Origin: Theobroma cacao
Taxonomy: Eukaryota; Streptophyta; Magnoliopsida; Malvales; Malvaceae
Reading direction: 5' to 3'
Assembly (NCBI RefSeq): GCF_000208745.1
Contig: NC_030853.1
Coordinates: 27,755,275 to 27,819,274, forward strand
Length of the DNA stretch: 64,000 nucleotides
Shown here: in pieces, positions 42,886-55,069 of the stretch
Layout: the number at the start of each line of letters is the position of its first letter
How positions within the stretch are numbered: position 1 is the stretch's first letter
Notes under the pieces: model-generated
What the model was told of the DNA's origin: nothing
Databases searched by the model: none
Seen by the model: the letters and a program-made list of their open reading frames with translations, nothing else
Made by a program: the position numbers and the translations under genes

Positions 42886-43701
42886 GTTGAGTAACCGTTA
42901 TTGAACCCATTATGTAACCGTTGAAGTAATTAGATATAATAAGACTTGTTATCGAGTAGAAGGTAACAGAGAAGAGGTATATGTGAAACGACACAAGAGA
43001 AGAAGAAGTACGTGAATAGGTACAAGAGAATAAGCTGTACATGAATAAGTATAAGAGAAGAAAGTCTATGTGAATAGGTACATCAAAGCAAGGTAAAAGG
43101 GCAAAACACTTATACTTTAAAAAAAGATTAAGAAGAAGATCTCTTAACTACCTCTACATCTGAGCCACCAAGCCAAACTTTCCGAATTATTCAAAGATGA
43201 AAGTAATCCGTGAACCCTGTCATTTCTTTCGAGTTACTTTCACTACCATCCGTGTAAAGTAATTATTCTGTGTAAAGTAATTGTTCTACTTATATTAGCT
43301 GTTCCATATGAAGTAGCGTTTCACTTGTTCTAATTGTTCTGCGTGAAATAGTGCTTCACTTGTTCTAATTGTTCTGCGTGGAATATTACTTCACTTGTAA
43401 TGGTTGTTCTCATTGTTCTCTACACAATGTAACGCTGTAAAATAATTCTTTAGAGAATAAGTATTAACTAAAATTGACTATCTACATTTTGCCTCTGCAT
43501 AAGAATTATTTTTTAAAAAATAAAATTCTTATGTATTAATTTGGAAAAAAGTTTTATTTTATACTATAGCACATTGTACTGTAACACCTTAAGCAACATC
43601 TTGAGCAATACCACCTTAGATAATAATACCTTAAACAATAATGCCTTATGTAGTAACATACTACTGTCTTGTGTAAGGTGTGGTGTCAATATCTTGTGTA
43701 A
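42886..43701. repeat. LTR-like sequence 5' of the palindrome
   Basis: Starts TGTTGAGTAACCG and contains short repetitive motifs (GAATAGGTAC, TGTTCTAATTGTTCTGCGTG, TAATACCTTA). It looks like the U3 part of a copia-type LTR whose TATA region (CTTATAAATATGAAG, about 43810) lies in the palindrome arm. No coding potential; classification uncertain. Confidence 0.4.
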
Positions 43702-44941
43702 TATTTGTTTGGTTATGTAATAATATATTTTTCATGTAAAATAAGATTTTCAAGATACAAATCATAAAAGGAATAATCTTTTTTATGAAAACCTTGATTC
43801 TATGTGCCTTATAAATATGAAGCTACTATAAACAATTTTTTGTATTCAGATTCAAAGTAAAGCAAAATTCCAAGCAAAATAAAATTTAGAGCAAAATCGG
43901 TTCAACCAATATTTCTTTTTTAGTAAGTGAGTTTTTCTTCTTATTCTTGTAATTTCTTACTTGTATATTTTTTTCAAAAAATTGTATTTTTCTTGCTTGT
44001 TGCATGAAATATTTTTTTAAAAAAATTAAAATATGAGAAAAGAAAATTTTCATACTTATGATAAAGCTTTTTTTATTAAAAGAGAATTATATATATATGT
44101 TTAAATAGATAAATAAATTGTTTGATTTTAGAAGAAGAATGCAGTGCAAGAATTATTTATGTTTCAAAAGAAAGCTATCTTGATAAGCAAAAGAAAAAAA
44201 AATCCTTCTTAAACAAAGTAAAAGCAAAGAAAACTATCTCAACACCTATGCTTTATAACTTATAACTAAAAGTAAAAGTGCAAAAGACAAGTAAAAACAC
44301 GACAGGGAAATTTTTTTCATTTAATTGACTTTTGTCTTGAAGCATATTTTGAAGCTTTGTTTGTTTTGCCTTTGCACTTTGGCTTTTAGCTATAAGTTAT
44401 AAAGCATAGATATCGAGATAGTTTTCTTTGCTTTTACTTTGTTTCAAGAAGGATTTTTTATTCTTTTGCTTATCAAGATAGCTTTCTTTTAAAATATAAG
44501 TAATTCTTGCTCTGTATTCTTCTTCTAAAATCAAATAATTTGTTTATCTATTTGAAAATATATAAATTTCTTTCAATCAAAAAAGCTTTGTCTTAGGTAT
44601 GAAATTTTTTTTTTTCATATTTTAATTTTTTTAAAAAAATATTTCATGCAACAAGCAAGAAAAAACAATTTTTTGAAAAAAAATACAAGAAATTACAAGA
44701 AGAAGAAAAAAAAAGTTACTAAAAAAAAGATTCACTAAACCGACGTTGTTCTAAATTTTGTTTTGTTTGGAATTTTGCCTTACTTTGAATTTGAATGAAG
44801 AAAATTGTTTATAGTAGTTTCATATTTATAAGCACAAAAAATCAAGGTTCTTATGAAAAAGATTAACTTTCCTTTTACGATTTGTATCTTGAAAATTTTA
44901 TTTTATATGAAAAATATATTATTATATAATCAAACAAATCA
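43702..44941. repeat. 1.24-kb palindrome with ~590-bp arms
   Basis: The left arm (from ATTTGTTTGGTTATGTAATAA) and right arm (ending ATTATATAATCAAACAAAT) are inverted copies along their whole length. Landmarks: AAGATACAAATC (43757) against GATTTGTATCTT (44880), CTTGCTTGTTGCATGAAATA (43991) against TATTTCATGCAACAAGCAAG (44641), and CTATGCTTTATAACTTATA (44250) against its mirror at about 44388-44406. The spacer is about 75 bp (44293-44367). Arms differ mainly by small indels and single bases. Each arm includes a TATA-like CTTATAAATATGAA, consistent with two LTR parts head to head. A transcript would form a long hairpin. Confidence 0.85.
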
Positions 44942-45302
44942 ACCTATTTTTCTAATTTAAGTTTAGGTCAAGTTGAAAACTAATTTAAATAAATTTAAAA
45001 ATTTTATACTGTTATAAATAGAAGAGAAAAAAATTATTTAGTCATTTTATATTATTTTATTTTAACGTAATGCAAGTTATTCATCTAAATTTGACTTTAG
45101 GTATAAAATCTTTTTGAAATTTTTTTATAGAAGAAGAATTCAAACTTAATTTTTACAAAAAAATAAATTAATATATATATTCTAAAATCAAATAATCAAG
45201 TAAGAAAATATTTATATATATATTTTTTAATATCATAAACCTTTTACATTTAAATATTTGGCATATTAATAAATATATCAATAATTTACTTAAAGATTTG
45301 TA

Positions 45303-45735
45303 TTTTTTATTTTTTTTAATTTAGTCATTTAATATCTCAATTTTATTCAATTTAGTCCTTATACAATATATTTTTGTTCAATTTAATCCTTATAACGTGA
45401 CAAAATTTTTTATTTTAAAAATTTGTTTAATTTATCACGTGGTACTAACATGTCAGCATGTCAATATCACGTCAACATTGTCACAATCATCATATTAATA
45501 TTACCTGACATTGTCACGTTATCATGTAGATGTCACGTGACGGGCTACGACATCATTTCAATGTCATGTTATCAAAATATGTTACGTCAGTACTGACATC
45601 ATTGTTAACATCATCTCATTTAACGATAAAATTAAATACCATTAAAAAAATTAAATTACTTCAATTTTGAGTTTATAAATTAAATTAGATAAAATTAAAA
45701 AATACGGTGATTGAATAGGTTTTTTGATATTTTTT
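45303..45735. mobile_element. Palindromic MITE, copy 2, next to CuAO-B
   Basis: Related to 25287-25755: shares TTCAATTTAGTCC, CACGTGGTA, ATATCACGTCA, TCAAAATATGT.ACGTCAGT and AAATTAAATAC. Its ends are inverted copies. It carries CACGTG at 45436-45441 and within the perfect palindrome GTCACGTGAC at 45532-45541. It ends about 80 bp before the CuAO-B start codon. Confidence 0.65.
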
Positions 45736-45816
45736 ATTATTTTGCTTTAATATGTGTTCCATCGCTTTTTTAACTATAAAAAGGCTACGAAACTCAAGGT
45801 TTTCCCACACACCAAA
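45736..45816 (+). promoter_or_regulatory. Residual CuAO-B proximal promoter/leader
   Basis: Only ~80 bp here align with copies A and C upstream of the ATG. TATAAAAA at 45775-45782 is the best TATA candidate, but it lies only 42 bases before the ATG, which would leave a leader of ~10 nt. Copy A has ATTAAAAGG and copy C ATTTAAGG at the same place. Either the leader is very short or the real start site lies farther up, in the MITE. Confidence 0.4.
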
Positions 45817-48800
45817 ATGGCTTCACCATTAAATGTAGCACTACTCTTCTCCATCTTCTCCATCTTCTCTATATCACCAATCACATGCTCTAATCCCCAT
45901 CCATTGGACTCCCTGACCCCAGCCGAGCTCCACCAGGTTCGAGCCATTGTCCACAAATCCTATCCCAGCTCAAAGTACAAGCTAACCTTCCAATATGTAG
46001 GCTTAGAAGAGCCAGACAAACCGGCCATGCTTTCATGGCTGTCAAAGCCCACCTCCAAAGCCCCACCTCGCCGAGCTTTTGTCATTGCTCGGCTCAACAA
46101 ACAAAGTCACGAAATTATAGTAGACTTGTCAGAACGTTCCATTATTTCAGATGAAGTCTACGATGGGTCTGGCTACCCTTTACTAACCATCGAGGAACAA
46201 GAAGCTGCGATTGACTTGGCAGTTAAACATGAACCGTTTTTAGCATCACTTAAAAAGAGAGGCCTTAATGCCTCCGAAGTCGTTTGCTCCACTCAAACGA
46301 TTGGGTGGTTTGGGGAAAAGAAGTCCAAAAGAGAGCTGAAAATCCCATGCTACTATTTGGATGGGACGGTTAATATGTACTTGAGGCCGATAGAAGGAAT
46401 ATCGGTAACTGTTGATCTTGAGGAGATGAAAATTTCTCAATACACTGACAGATTTGTGGCTGCAATGCCAAAAGCTGAGGGAACTGAGTATCGAGCTTCC
46501 ATGGTAACACCACCTCTCGGTCCACTTCTCAATGGTGCTCCCGCATCACAGCCAGGCAGAACAGGGTTGAAGATTGATGGAAAAACCGTCAGGTCAGTTT
46601 TCTTTAAAGTTTCTCGCTTTTTTAAATGATGATGATTCAGTTCATGTTCTTCAAAGTTATGCAGGACAAATATTAGTTAGATATGTTACTACATACATAA
46701 ATACATATAGTATATGTTTGTATTTAAGTATTTGATGTCTTTTTTTATGTCTTTAGTCTTGACCACTGTTCTTCTTCAATTCTTTGTCTTTGTCAATATA
46801 TAAGATATTCTGATATGGTGTAAATAAGATAAATGTTCCTAAGTGAAGATTATGATTAAGCTTGGTATAGTCCTTTATTTATCATTGTTTTTGGGTGGCG
46901 TGGGCTGTTTGTTTGCTTCTAAATCTAGTTATCATTTAATTTGTCAGCCTGCCATAATTGACTTGAAAATGGTCTACATTTTTTCTTTATGCAAGTCCAC
47001 ATTCTTAATTTCCTTCAAATTGCCAATAGAATTTTATTCTAAAACAATGGTTGCACTCAATATTATCTGATATTTAATTTCATTTACCAATCAACAATAA
47101 ATAATAAAGTTCTATATTAAAAATTAATTGCTGGTGTTAGTTGTTGATATTGATGTTATTTTGGATACCTGAACAATAAACTTCCTATTCGTTTTCATGT
47201 TCAGAAATTCTTCCCTCACAACGAAACATTAACTCAATAATTAATATATAAGTACAACGACGTACGCATGCTATTTGTGTTCAGCAATCTATTCAATTAT
47301 TCATTAATTTGGTCAAAATGATCAAATTTCACGTGATAACGCTAACTTTTTATGTTTTCTAATTAGCTTTTGTCTTGTAAACTTGTAGGCTAATGAATAA
47401 TGTTTCTTTCGTTTTTTTCAAGTGGACACGACGTGTTATATTATTTTAATTTTAATTCCTGACCAAGTTGCCAATTGATTGGATGTCAAAATCCGTCATC
47501 TCCGGAAAAGAGGATCCTTTGTTCAGATTTGCACTAAACTTTTGTAAGAAGTAAATTCATTGCAACAATTTAAAAAGTTTCGATTTGACTCAGATGGGCC
47601 AACTGGAGGTTCCACCTAGGATTTGATGCTCGAGCTGGTGCAGTAATCTCTCTAGCCTCCATCTACGACTCTGAACAGAGAAAATATCGACAAGTACTGT
47701 ATAGAGGATTCATATCCGAGCTCTTCATTCCATACCAGGACACAACCGAGGAATGGTACCACATAACATTTCTCGACTGTGGCGAATTCGGGTTCGGTCT
47801 CTCAGCAGTTTCATTGGAGCCCCTCAACGACTGTCCGGCCAATGCAGTTTTCTTTGATGGTTACTATGCTGACCAAGATGGCAAGCCTGTCAAAGTGGAA
47901 GATGCCATGTGCATATTTGAGAGACATCCCGGGGACATAATGTGGAGGCATACAGAGGCAGAGATTCCAAATCTAGAGGTAAATTATTCTATTTCTTACT
48001 TTTTTAAAAAAAAATTAGGTTTTGAATTGATTATTTTGACTAGTGTCAAATGAGAATTATACTCATAATTAGATTTAATTTAAATAATAATATATTAAAT
48101 TATTATGTTTGCAGATCAGAGAAGTGAGACCAGAAGTCAGTCTTGTGGTGAGAATGGTGGCAACTGTGGGCAACTATGATTATATACTTGATTGGGAATT
48201 CAAGCCAAGTGGATCCATCAAATTTGGGGTATAACATGAATTAATAGCCTTCTTCCTAACGATGTTCTGACTCTAATTTGAACTATTTATTATAAAAATT
48301 TAAATATAAAAAATAAGGGAGAAAAAAATTAAACATAAGTACTAATGTGGGCTCATGAATTGTCCATCATAGGACTAGTTATAAAAATATGGGCACGTGC
48401 TTACTACTGTAAAAAAGTTTTACTTGTCTGGAACACCTATCCATAAATTTTTATTTATTGCTGTCTTTTCTTAAAATTCCATTATTTCTGCTTCGCAGGT
48501 TGGGCTCACAGGAGTGCTAGAAGTGAAGGCTGCACCATACACCCACACAGATCAGATAAAAGAGGAAGCCTATGGTACGCTTATAGCGGACAATACCATT
48601 GGTGTACACCACGATCACTTCATAACATACCATCTTGATCTAGATATTGATGGTGATGCCAATTCTCTTGTGAAGACTAATTTGGTCACTAAACGAGTCA
48701 CAGACAAAAGCATACCTAGAAAAAGTTATTGGACAGTTGAACATGAAACAGCTAAGACCGAAGCTGATGCAAGGATCAAACTTGGCTTGAAACCAGAAGA

Positions 48801-49236
48801 GCTGGTAGTGGTGAACCCAAACAAGAGAACTAAACCTGGAAACAAAGTTGGGTATCGTTTGCTTCCAGGATCAGCAGCAGGGCCACTTTTAACCCTAGAT
48901 GATTACCCGCAAATCCGAGCTGCCTTCACAAATTATAATGTGTGGGTGACTCCATATAACAAATCTGAGAAATGGGCTGGAGGGCTATTTGCTGATCAGA
49001 GTCGAGGGGATGATACCTTAGCGGTATGGAGCAGCAGGAATAGGAACATTGAGAATAAGGATATTGTGCTGTGGTACACCATGGGCTTTCACCATGTACC
49101 TTGCCAGGAAGATTTTCCAGTGATGCCAACATTGAGCGGCGGATTTGAGCTCAGACCAACTAATTTCTTTGAGTACAATCCTGTACTTAAAACCAGACCT
49201 CCTCTCCATGCAAGTTGGCCTAATTGCACCACATGA
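45817..49236 (+). CDS. Primary (copper) amine oxidase, copy B, intact
   Basis: Exons 45817-46592, 47594-47978, 48115-48228, 48499-49236; 2013 nt, 670 aa. Copper/topaquinone enzyme that oxidises primary amines such as putrescine to aldehyde, NH3 and H2O2. A hydrophobic N-terminus (about residues 4-25, ending near TCSN) predicts secretion to the apoplast; there is no peroxisomal C-terminal tripeptide (ends NCTT). Domains: N2 and N3 in the first ~250 residues, then the catalytic domain. Catalytic base D320 (FLDCGEFG), topaquinone precursor Y408 (NYDY), copper ligands H463 and H465 (HHDH) and H624 (GFHHVPC). The last exon is uninterrupted, unlike copy C. An in-frame upstream extension exists without ATG support; ATG 45817 is chosen because it begins the signal peptide and is conserved in all copies. 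Confidence 0.94.
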
Positions 49237-49905
49237 TCCCCTCTCAAGTTTTGAAATCCACTTCAGAAATGTTGAGTTGAATTAATGGAACTAAAATTTC
49301 AGAATACAAAAGATTGTTGTTTTAAGTTTTAACCAATCACTTGGACTTCAATCAAGTTACAAGGGATGGAGGCGTAATTTGAGTAAAAATTTTAAATTTA
49401 AGTTGTAATGGTTTTTATTAGCCCATAAATGGAGAAAACACTTTTTTTGAAGCAATAAAGGATGCTCTTTATCTCTAACAGTTCACATGTTCTATATTAG
49501 GTAAGGTTCAGTGTCTTTGGTGTAATTAAATATTTCATAATGGTTTTAAACTATTCGAGTTTATTCTGAATTTGTGTTATATTTATATATATGATTTTCT
49601 TCATAATGTTGATCTCGCAAATGAAATTCATAAATCAGCTTGTCTTTAGTTTCAAGATTAATTAATTTGAAGGTTATAGTTGTAGATATATATGTAAACT
49701 CCATTATTAAATTTTGAGATACATAATGAAAGCTATTTATGCTTTTATACTATAAACCTAACTTTCACCCAGAATTCAAATTTTAAAAATTTTATTTTGA
49801 AAGTTTTAAATTGTAAATTGATCTGATAAAAAAAATCGTTGGTATACGATGAACATCCAAATTATAACTAATCATTTATTAAACCTTAATAATAAAACAT
49901 AACAT
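49237..49905. other. CuAO-B 3' flank
   Basis: Similar to the copy A 3' flank (shared TTCAGAAATGTTGAGTTGAATTAATGG-type sequence and a following TTGTTGTTTTAAGTT), so part of the duplicated unit and probably 3' UTR for the first ~100 bases. Confidence 0.55.
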
Positions 49906-49913
49906 GTCATTAT

Positions 49914-50506
49914 TAGGGGTGGAGGGAGAGGGGTGGTGTTAATTTTTTTATTTTTATATATATAAAATTTAAAATATGTAGATTTGCCAACCGTACACAA
50001 ATTATATGTGTTGTTTTGGAGTAGTGGTAAGAAATTTAAGTTAATCTTTAATGGTTTGGTTTCAATTTCTTTTAACTCTAAATTATGATACTTAATATGA
50101 AAATCTAATGGTAATTTTTCTTTTTACTTTATATCTATTAACCTTTTTTTTTCTCTTTTATAAATATACTAAACCCTTTTTTTCCTTTTTCAACATGAAA
50201 GCACGTCGAGCACAATTTACGATGTCTAATGTAAAAATCTAATGTTAATTTTTCTTTTTACTTTATGTTTATTAGGATGCCTAATATGAAAATCTAATAT
50301 TAATTTTTCTTTTGTTTTATATCTATTTATATTGATGAATCTGAAAACTTATAAAAATTTAAATTGTTAATGAAATTTTATTTATAATTTAATTTTATAT
50401 CAAAGGTGATTAAATTTTTATCCAGAATCGAATCATTGACCTGATCCATAATCTTGTATGATTACTATTTAGCCACCCCTCAAACAAAATCCTGAATCCG
50501 TCACTA
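49914..50506. mobile_element. hAT-type MITE (593 bp) with 8-bp target duplication
   Basis: Flanked by perfect copies of GTCATTAT (49906-49913 and 50507-50514). The ends are weakly inverted (TAGGGGTGGAGG against TAGTGACGGATT on the opposite strand), and the right subterminal region contains GCCACCCCTCAAACAAAATC. Non-coding; internally it repeats a TAATATGAAAATCTAATGGTAATTTTTC-like unit about three times. Confidence 0.75.
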
Positions 50507-50514
50507 GTCATTAT

Positions 50515-51949
50515 TAATAAGAGTTAACTTGTATTATGAAAAAGGAGTTGGCGATTAATTAATATTGAATATATGAACATCTATATTATGAATATATGTA
50601 TTCTTTCTTGTGAGGTAGATAAGAGTGTACAAATGGTTAATTCAATTAAAAAATTCTTTTACCAAATAATCATTCTTACTTGAATTAACCAAACGTGTTG
50701 TGAAAATTAATTGAGTTGATTGAAGATGAAGTTTTAACCGATTAATTGAATTAAATCGGTTAATTCTATTACTAATCAACTTAACTGAAATTTTTATATT
50801 ATTTTACAGACATATATGTTATAATAATATAATATGTTTATATTATTATAATTGCATATATGTTATAATATGTTATATCATTTTATGCGTTATAACTTAA
50901 AATGATTCATATAAAAAATTGATTAATTTGAAAAAAAATTCAAAATCAAAATTGATTGAATTTATTTTCGAATTAACCAAATAACTTAATTACCCAAACC
51001 ATTTCAATCAAACTTTTTCAATTAATTTGATTAATTCAATTTTAAAGAAAAATTACTTATTCCTAGAGCTAGGTTAGATGTTTGGTTATTGTTTCTCTAA
51101 TCCTATTAGTTTCTATGTTATAAGTTCACGTTTCTAACCTAACAGACTTGTTTGATAAATGAAATAAGATCTTTATTTATAGTGGGGACCCAGAATGCTG
51201 CTTCTCTTAAGTCGCATATATATATATATACATATATATTGTATTTCAATTTAGGATTTTACTTGTTCTATTCGTTTCAATTGAAATTTTTTTTTTTTAT
51301 GTAATTCACTTAATATGCTAAATCCAGCCTAATAGGTTAATTGAACAAAAAAGGACATTTGGTGTAGCTGATTGGCAGCCAAATATAAACCAATCATGCC
51401 AAATAACAAAAAGTACTGGGTGGGTGTTCATGAAAGAGTTTTTTTTACGGTAAAAAGTATAAATGAGGTACATATTTGATTTTTAAAATTTTAAAATTTT
51501 TAATTTAAATGAAAAGTTCATTTGAATTTTTAAACGAAATTATAAATCAAAGTTTTTTTCAAAAAGTGCTAATTTGTAATAACATATATTGAATGAAATT
51601 TTTTTACATTCTCACTTTTATCTTTCGATAATTTATAAAATTATATTTTAACACATTATTTTCTATTTCTATTTAAGAAAAGATTATTTTATTTTATTTT
51701 TTCTTTCACTTTAAAACTTATTATTTGATTTAATAAAAAATTGAATCTTATGGTTTCTATTTATTAAAAAAATTAATAATTTTCAATATCCTGCAACACT
51801 TATACATTAAGTCAGCCAAACTCTTTCAAAATAGCTCTACTTGAATAACACTTTTAACAAAAGTTCTATTTGGACTAAACAGACCCTAATTCTTAAATTG
51901 AATATCCACACGTACTTTTGTATTATAAATATATGTGTGAATATCTATT
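50515..51949. other. AT-rich spacer
   Basis: No gene or clear repeat. About 50630-51060 has runs of GAATTAACCAA/TTGATTAATTT type in both orientations, perhaps a degraded palindromic element. A TA microsatellite lies at about 51217-51240. Confidence 0.4.
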
Positions 51950-52645
51950 ATGTCATGAGCCAAAAGTTTAGACCAAGCTAAGCAATCAAGATAAGCCAAA
52001 CAGTCCAGCAAGCCAGATACAGGAGTGTTATCTTATATAAACTTTTATATTTGATTATGTATATTTAGATTTGAATATAGATTAGATTGGATTAAAATTA
52101 AGATTTAATTCATCCAAATCAAATCCCTTAATCATTATCTTTATCTTATAAATTCTATCTAGATAAAATGTTATTAGCTTATAAATAGGCCCTTCACTTC
52201 ATTTGTAAACATACTCTTAAATAAGATCTTCTTACTCCTCTAAATACTTTCTCATTATCAACATGATTCTCTAATCTCTTAAGTTTTGGTATTATTTAGT
52301 TTTCATTATCCATAGGCTTTAAAAAAATTTCAATGTGTCTAGTTGTTATTTAGTTTTCATTATCTATAAGCTTCAAAAAAATTTCAAAATGTCTAGTTGA
52401 GGAATATGTAGCTTGTCAATCAATAAGGAAATTTCAACAGTGTTATATGAAAAGGAATGATACATTAAAGGTGATAGAACAAAATACATTTTATCAAAAA
52501 TTTTCTTCATTTATGATCTCCAAAAAATATGTGGTATTAGTGATCAACAAGTTCGTTCAAGTGATAATCTAATAGATTTATTCACTAAAGTCCTTCTTAG
52601 TGCAACATTTAAAAAGTTGATACAAAAGTGTCGCAACATGCGGAT
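51950..52645 (+). mobile_element. Ty1/copia fragment (LTR-like part plus RNase H C-terminus)
   Basis: About 52465-52645 reads without interruption as the end of a copia polyprotein (GDRTKYILSKIFFIYDLQK, then DQQVRSSDNLIDLFTKVLL and ATFKKLIQKCRNMR), matching the family pattern ending in the SSDNLADLFTK and GMR motifs. Upstream, 51950-52280 resembles an LTR (CTTATAAATAGGCCC as TATA region near 52180). A ~57-bp tandem duplication (52287-52400, TTATTTAGTTTTCATTATC...) separates them. Rearranged relic. Confidence 0.6.
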
Positions 52646-53420
52646 CTAGGAACCAGTTCGCTGGACATGGAAAACTAAAGAGTCGCCACTAATCTTTTTT
52701 GTCTAGGTAAGATTGGTCACCTGTTAAATTTGTTCTATTTAACGAAATCCTGAATTAATTTTAGTCCGTATAAAGAACAATGACTTGGTCTACGAATTTT
52801 TAGAGTTGGGTTCGAGAGTACGGTTACACATAGGGAATGGTTAGCACCCCTATGACGCCCGTTCTACGAATGATACCATTTAATCATATGTTATCCTATT
52901 ATAACCTAAACCGTTAATTTTATTTTTATGTTTACCTAATTATTGTTTATTTATTTTATTCTCTATTTTGTTAACAAATTAAAATATTTTATTCGATTTT
53001 ATGGGTGAGACGTGCACATGATGCAATTATGAAATGCATGACATAAAATCCGGGTAATGTCAAATGAAAATTTTTTATTGAGAATATTTCCTTAATCCGC
53101 CTATCATATTAGTGAGATGCAAAGATATTCTGTTACCTAAGGAAGTACCTGGGAAACTCGCCTTTGTAAGGGTAACGGGTAAATCTCATCATCGAGATAG
53201 TTGTTTGCATGGAAAAAATAATATTTTTATGAATGCAAATCCTAAAACAAGCAAAAGCTTTTTATTAAAAGCATTTTTCGAGTCCTCCCATTGTACTGAT
53301 GAGACTCAAAGATTTTTTTTTCACTTAAGAAATTTTCTGAAGGAATTTGCTTTCGCAAGATCTCTTGAAATGTCCATTCATCGAGGCTTCGACTCGTGCA
53401 CACAATATGTCTACATGCCA
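52629..53420 (+). repeat. LTR-family fragment related to the 39142-41216 element
   Basis: Begins TGTCGCAACATGCGG and continues with AAAGAGTCGCCACTAATCTTTTT, GATTGGTCACCTGTTA, GGTTCGAGAGTACGGTTAC, GGTTAGCACCCCTATGACGCCCG and, after an AT-rich stretch, GGAAGTACCTGGGAAACTCG. This is the same order as the minus strand of the nested LTR element. The right limit is unclear and the family may extend further. Confidence 0.7.
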
Positions 53421-55065
53421 TGACATTAAATAATGCAATAATAATGTGCAACGTGCTACAAACCTTTATGTCCACTATGAATTATTCTCTATATTCATTA
53501 TTATTATTATTATAGTCTTATCATCTTCAAAAAAGTTTTGTTATCATTATTTATTTATTTATTTATTATCATGAGTATCCTTATACGTCACGATATTATA
53601 TATTTTTTGAAACTTTAAGTATATATATGCCACTGTTCTCTTGCATTTATTATTATAGTTATTATTATCATTATTTCATTATTTTTTTGTTTTTATATTT
53701 TGTTTGATTGGTAATTAAATTAATACATTTTTCATTTTTTTAGGATCATAAACATCGAAACTTGGAATTAAAACCCTCCCAACATACTGGTAGGGTCTTA
53801 ATCGAAATCCATAACTTAGGAAAACTCATTCAGGATTGGGATTTCTCGCATTCCAAACGAATATTCCATCATCAGTCTCATCCAAGTAATAGGAAATTAT
53901 CCTCACTATTTGTGCTACATATTTTCTTTACCTAAATATTCTACTTTCCTAATCATTAATATTACCATTGTCTTAAATAATTATGGATATTATTTACTTC
54001 CTATATGTGTATTATTATTATTAACCTAACTAAATCTATGCATATTATTTTTACTACTAACATTTTTTCATTATTTATATATATATATTTTTTATCTATC
54101 TAAATCTATACAATTGTTTACTAGATATTTTACTTATTTTTCAATTAAGTATTTATCTATTATTTTCTACCTATATGTATTTTATACAACCTGCTATTTT
54201 AGCTCCTCGATTTTTTATATTCCACCCAAACATATTGCATATGAACAGATATTTTATCTTTTTATAATTTTTATATTTTCTATTATATCTAAACGTACTT
54301 GTTTTTATCCTTTTATAACTCTTATTCTACTTAAATATGTATTTTTTTTAGCACTAAATATTTTATACTTTTATAATTTTGTTTTTCTACCTAAATATAT
54401 TTCATGACTAACTATCCCATCTTTTTTAATTTTTATTCCACTGAAAGGTATTTTATAACTAACTATTTTAATTCTTATATTCTATATTTCATATAAAAAT
54501 GGTTCCTTTCATTTCTTTATTTTCCAAAGCTAAATTCGGGCTAAAACCATGCCAAGACCCGTTAAAATTGAACAATAATTTGAAAATTTCATATGGAGTT
54601 CCATGAGCCATGCATTTGCCCCGTTTTGAAAGTACCAACTCCGTTATTTTTTTGATGATCATATATGGTGGATTTCAAATTATACCGTGTACATCCAATA
54701 TTAAAATGTAAGTCACATGATTAACATGATACTATTATTGTTTATGAATATGCTTCTACCTTCTTTTCAAAAAAAAACGTGATACTATTATTTTTCTTAT
54801 TAAACAGAAGGAAAAATTTTCTCTTGATCTCTCTTACTTTCTTTCTTTTTTTTTCTTTGCAATTATTTGTGTAATGATTTCAAAGGAATGAAGCTAGGAA
54901 TGGATTACTACTACATTAATATGCTGTCATTTAGGCTTAACTTAATTGATAAAGATAGTGGATATTTGGATATAAATTATAAATTCCAACTTCGAGGGTT
55001 CTCATCTATAAAAAAAAAAAAATACAATTTGTATACCACCCTTTAAGATGGAGAGTGGTGGATCA
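53421..55065. other. AT-rich spacer, possibly the continuation of the LTR family
   Basis: T-rich with ATT microsatellites (about 53495-53515). At 53745-53890 and 54530-54620 there are less AT-rich blocks without ORFs that could be LTR-element remains. The ~97-codon ORF at 54114-54407 is a composition artefact. Confidence 0.35.
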
Positions 55066-55069
55066 ATGT

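Noticed and set aside
43702..44941. MicroRNA gene
   Set aside because: Arms are hundreds of bases and LTR-like; this looks like a siRNA-type inverted repeat or TE rearrangement, with no defined miRNA/miRNA* region.
54114..54407. 97-codon Phe/Tyr/Ile-rich ORF resembling a membrane protein
   Set aside because: T-rich spacer composition; no start context, conserved motif or neighbouring gene structure.
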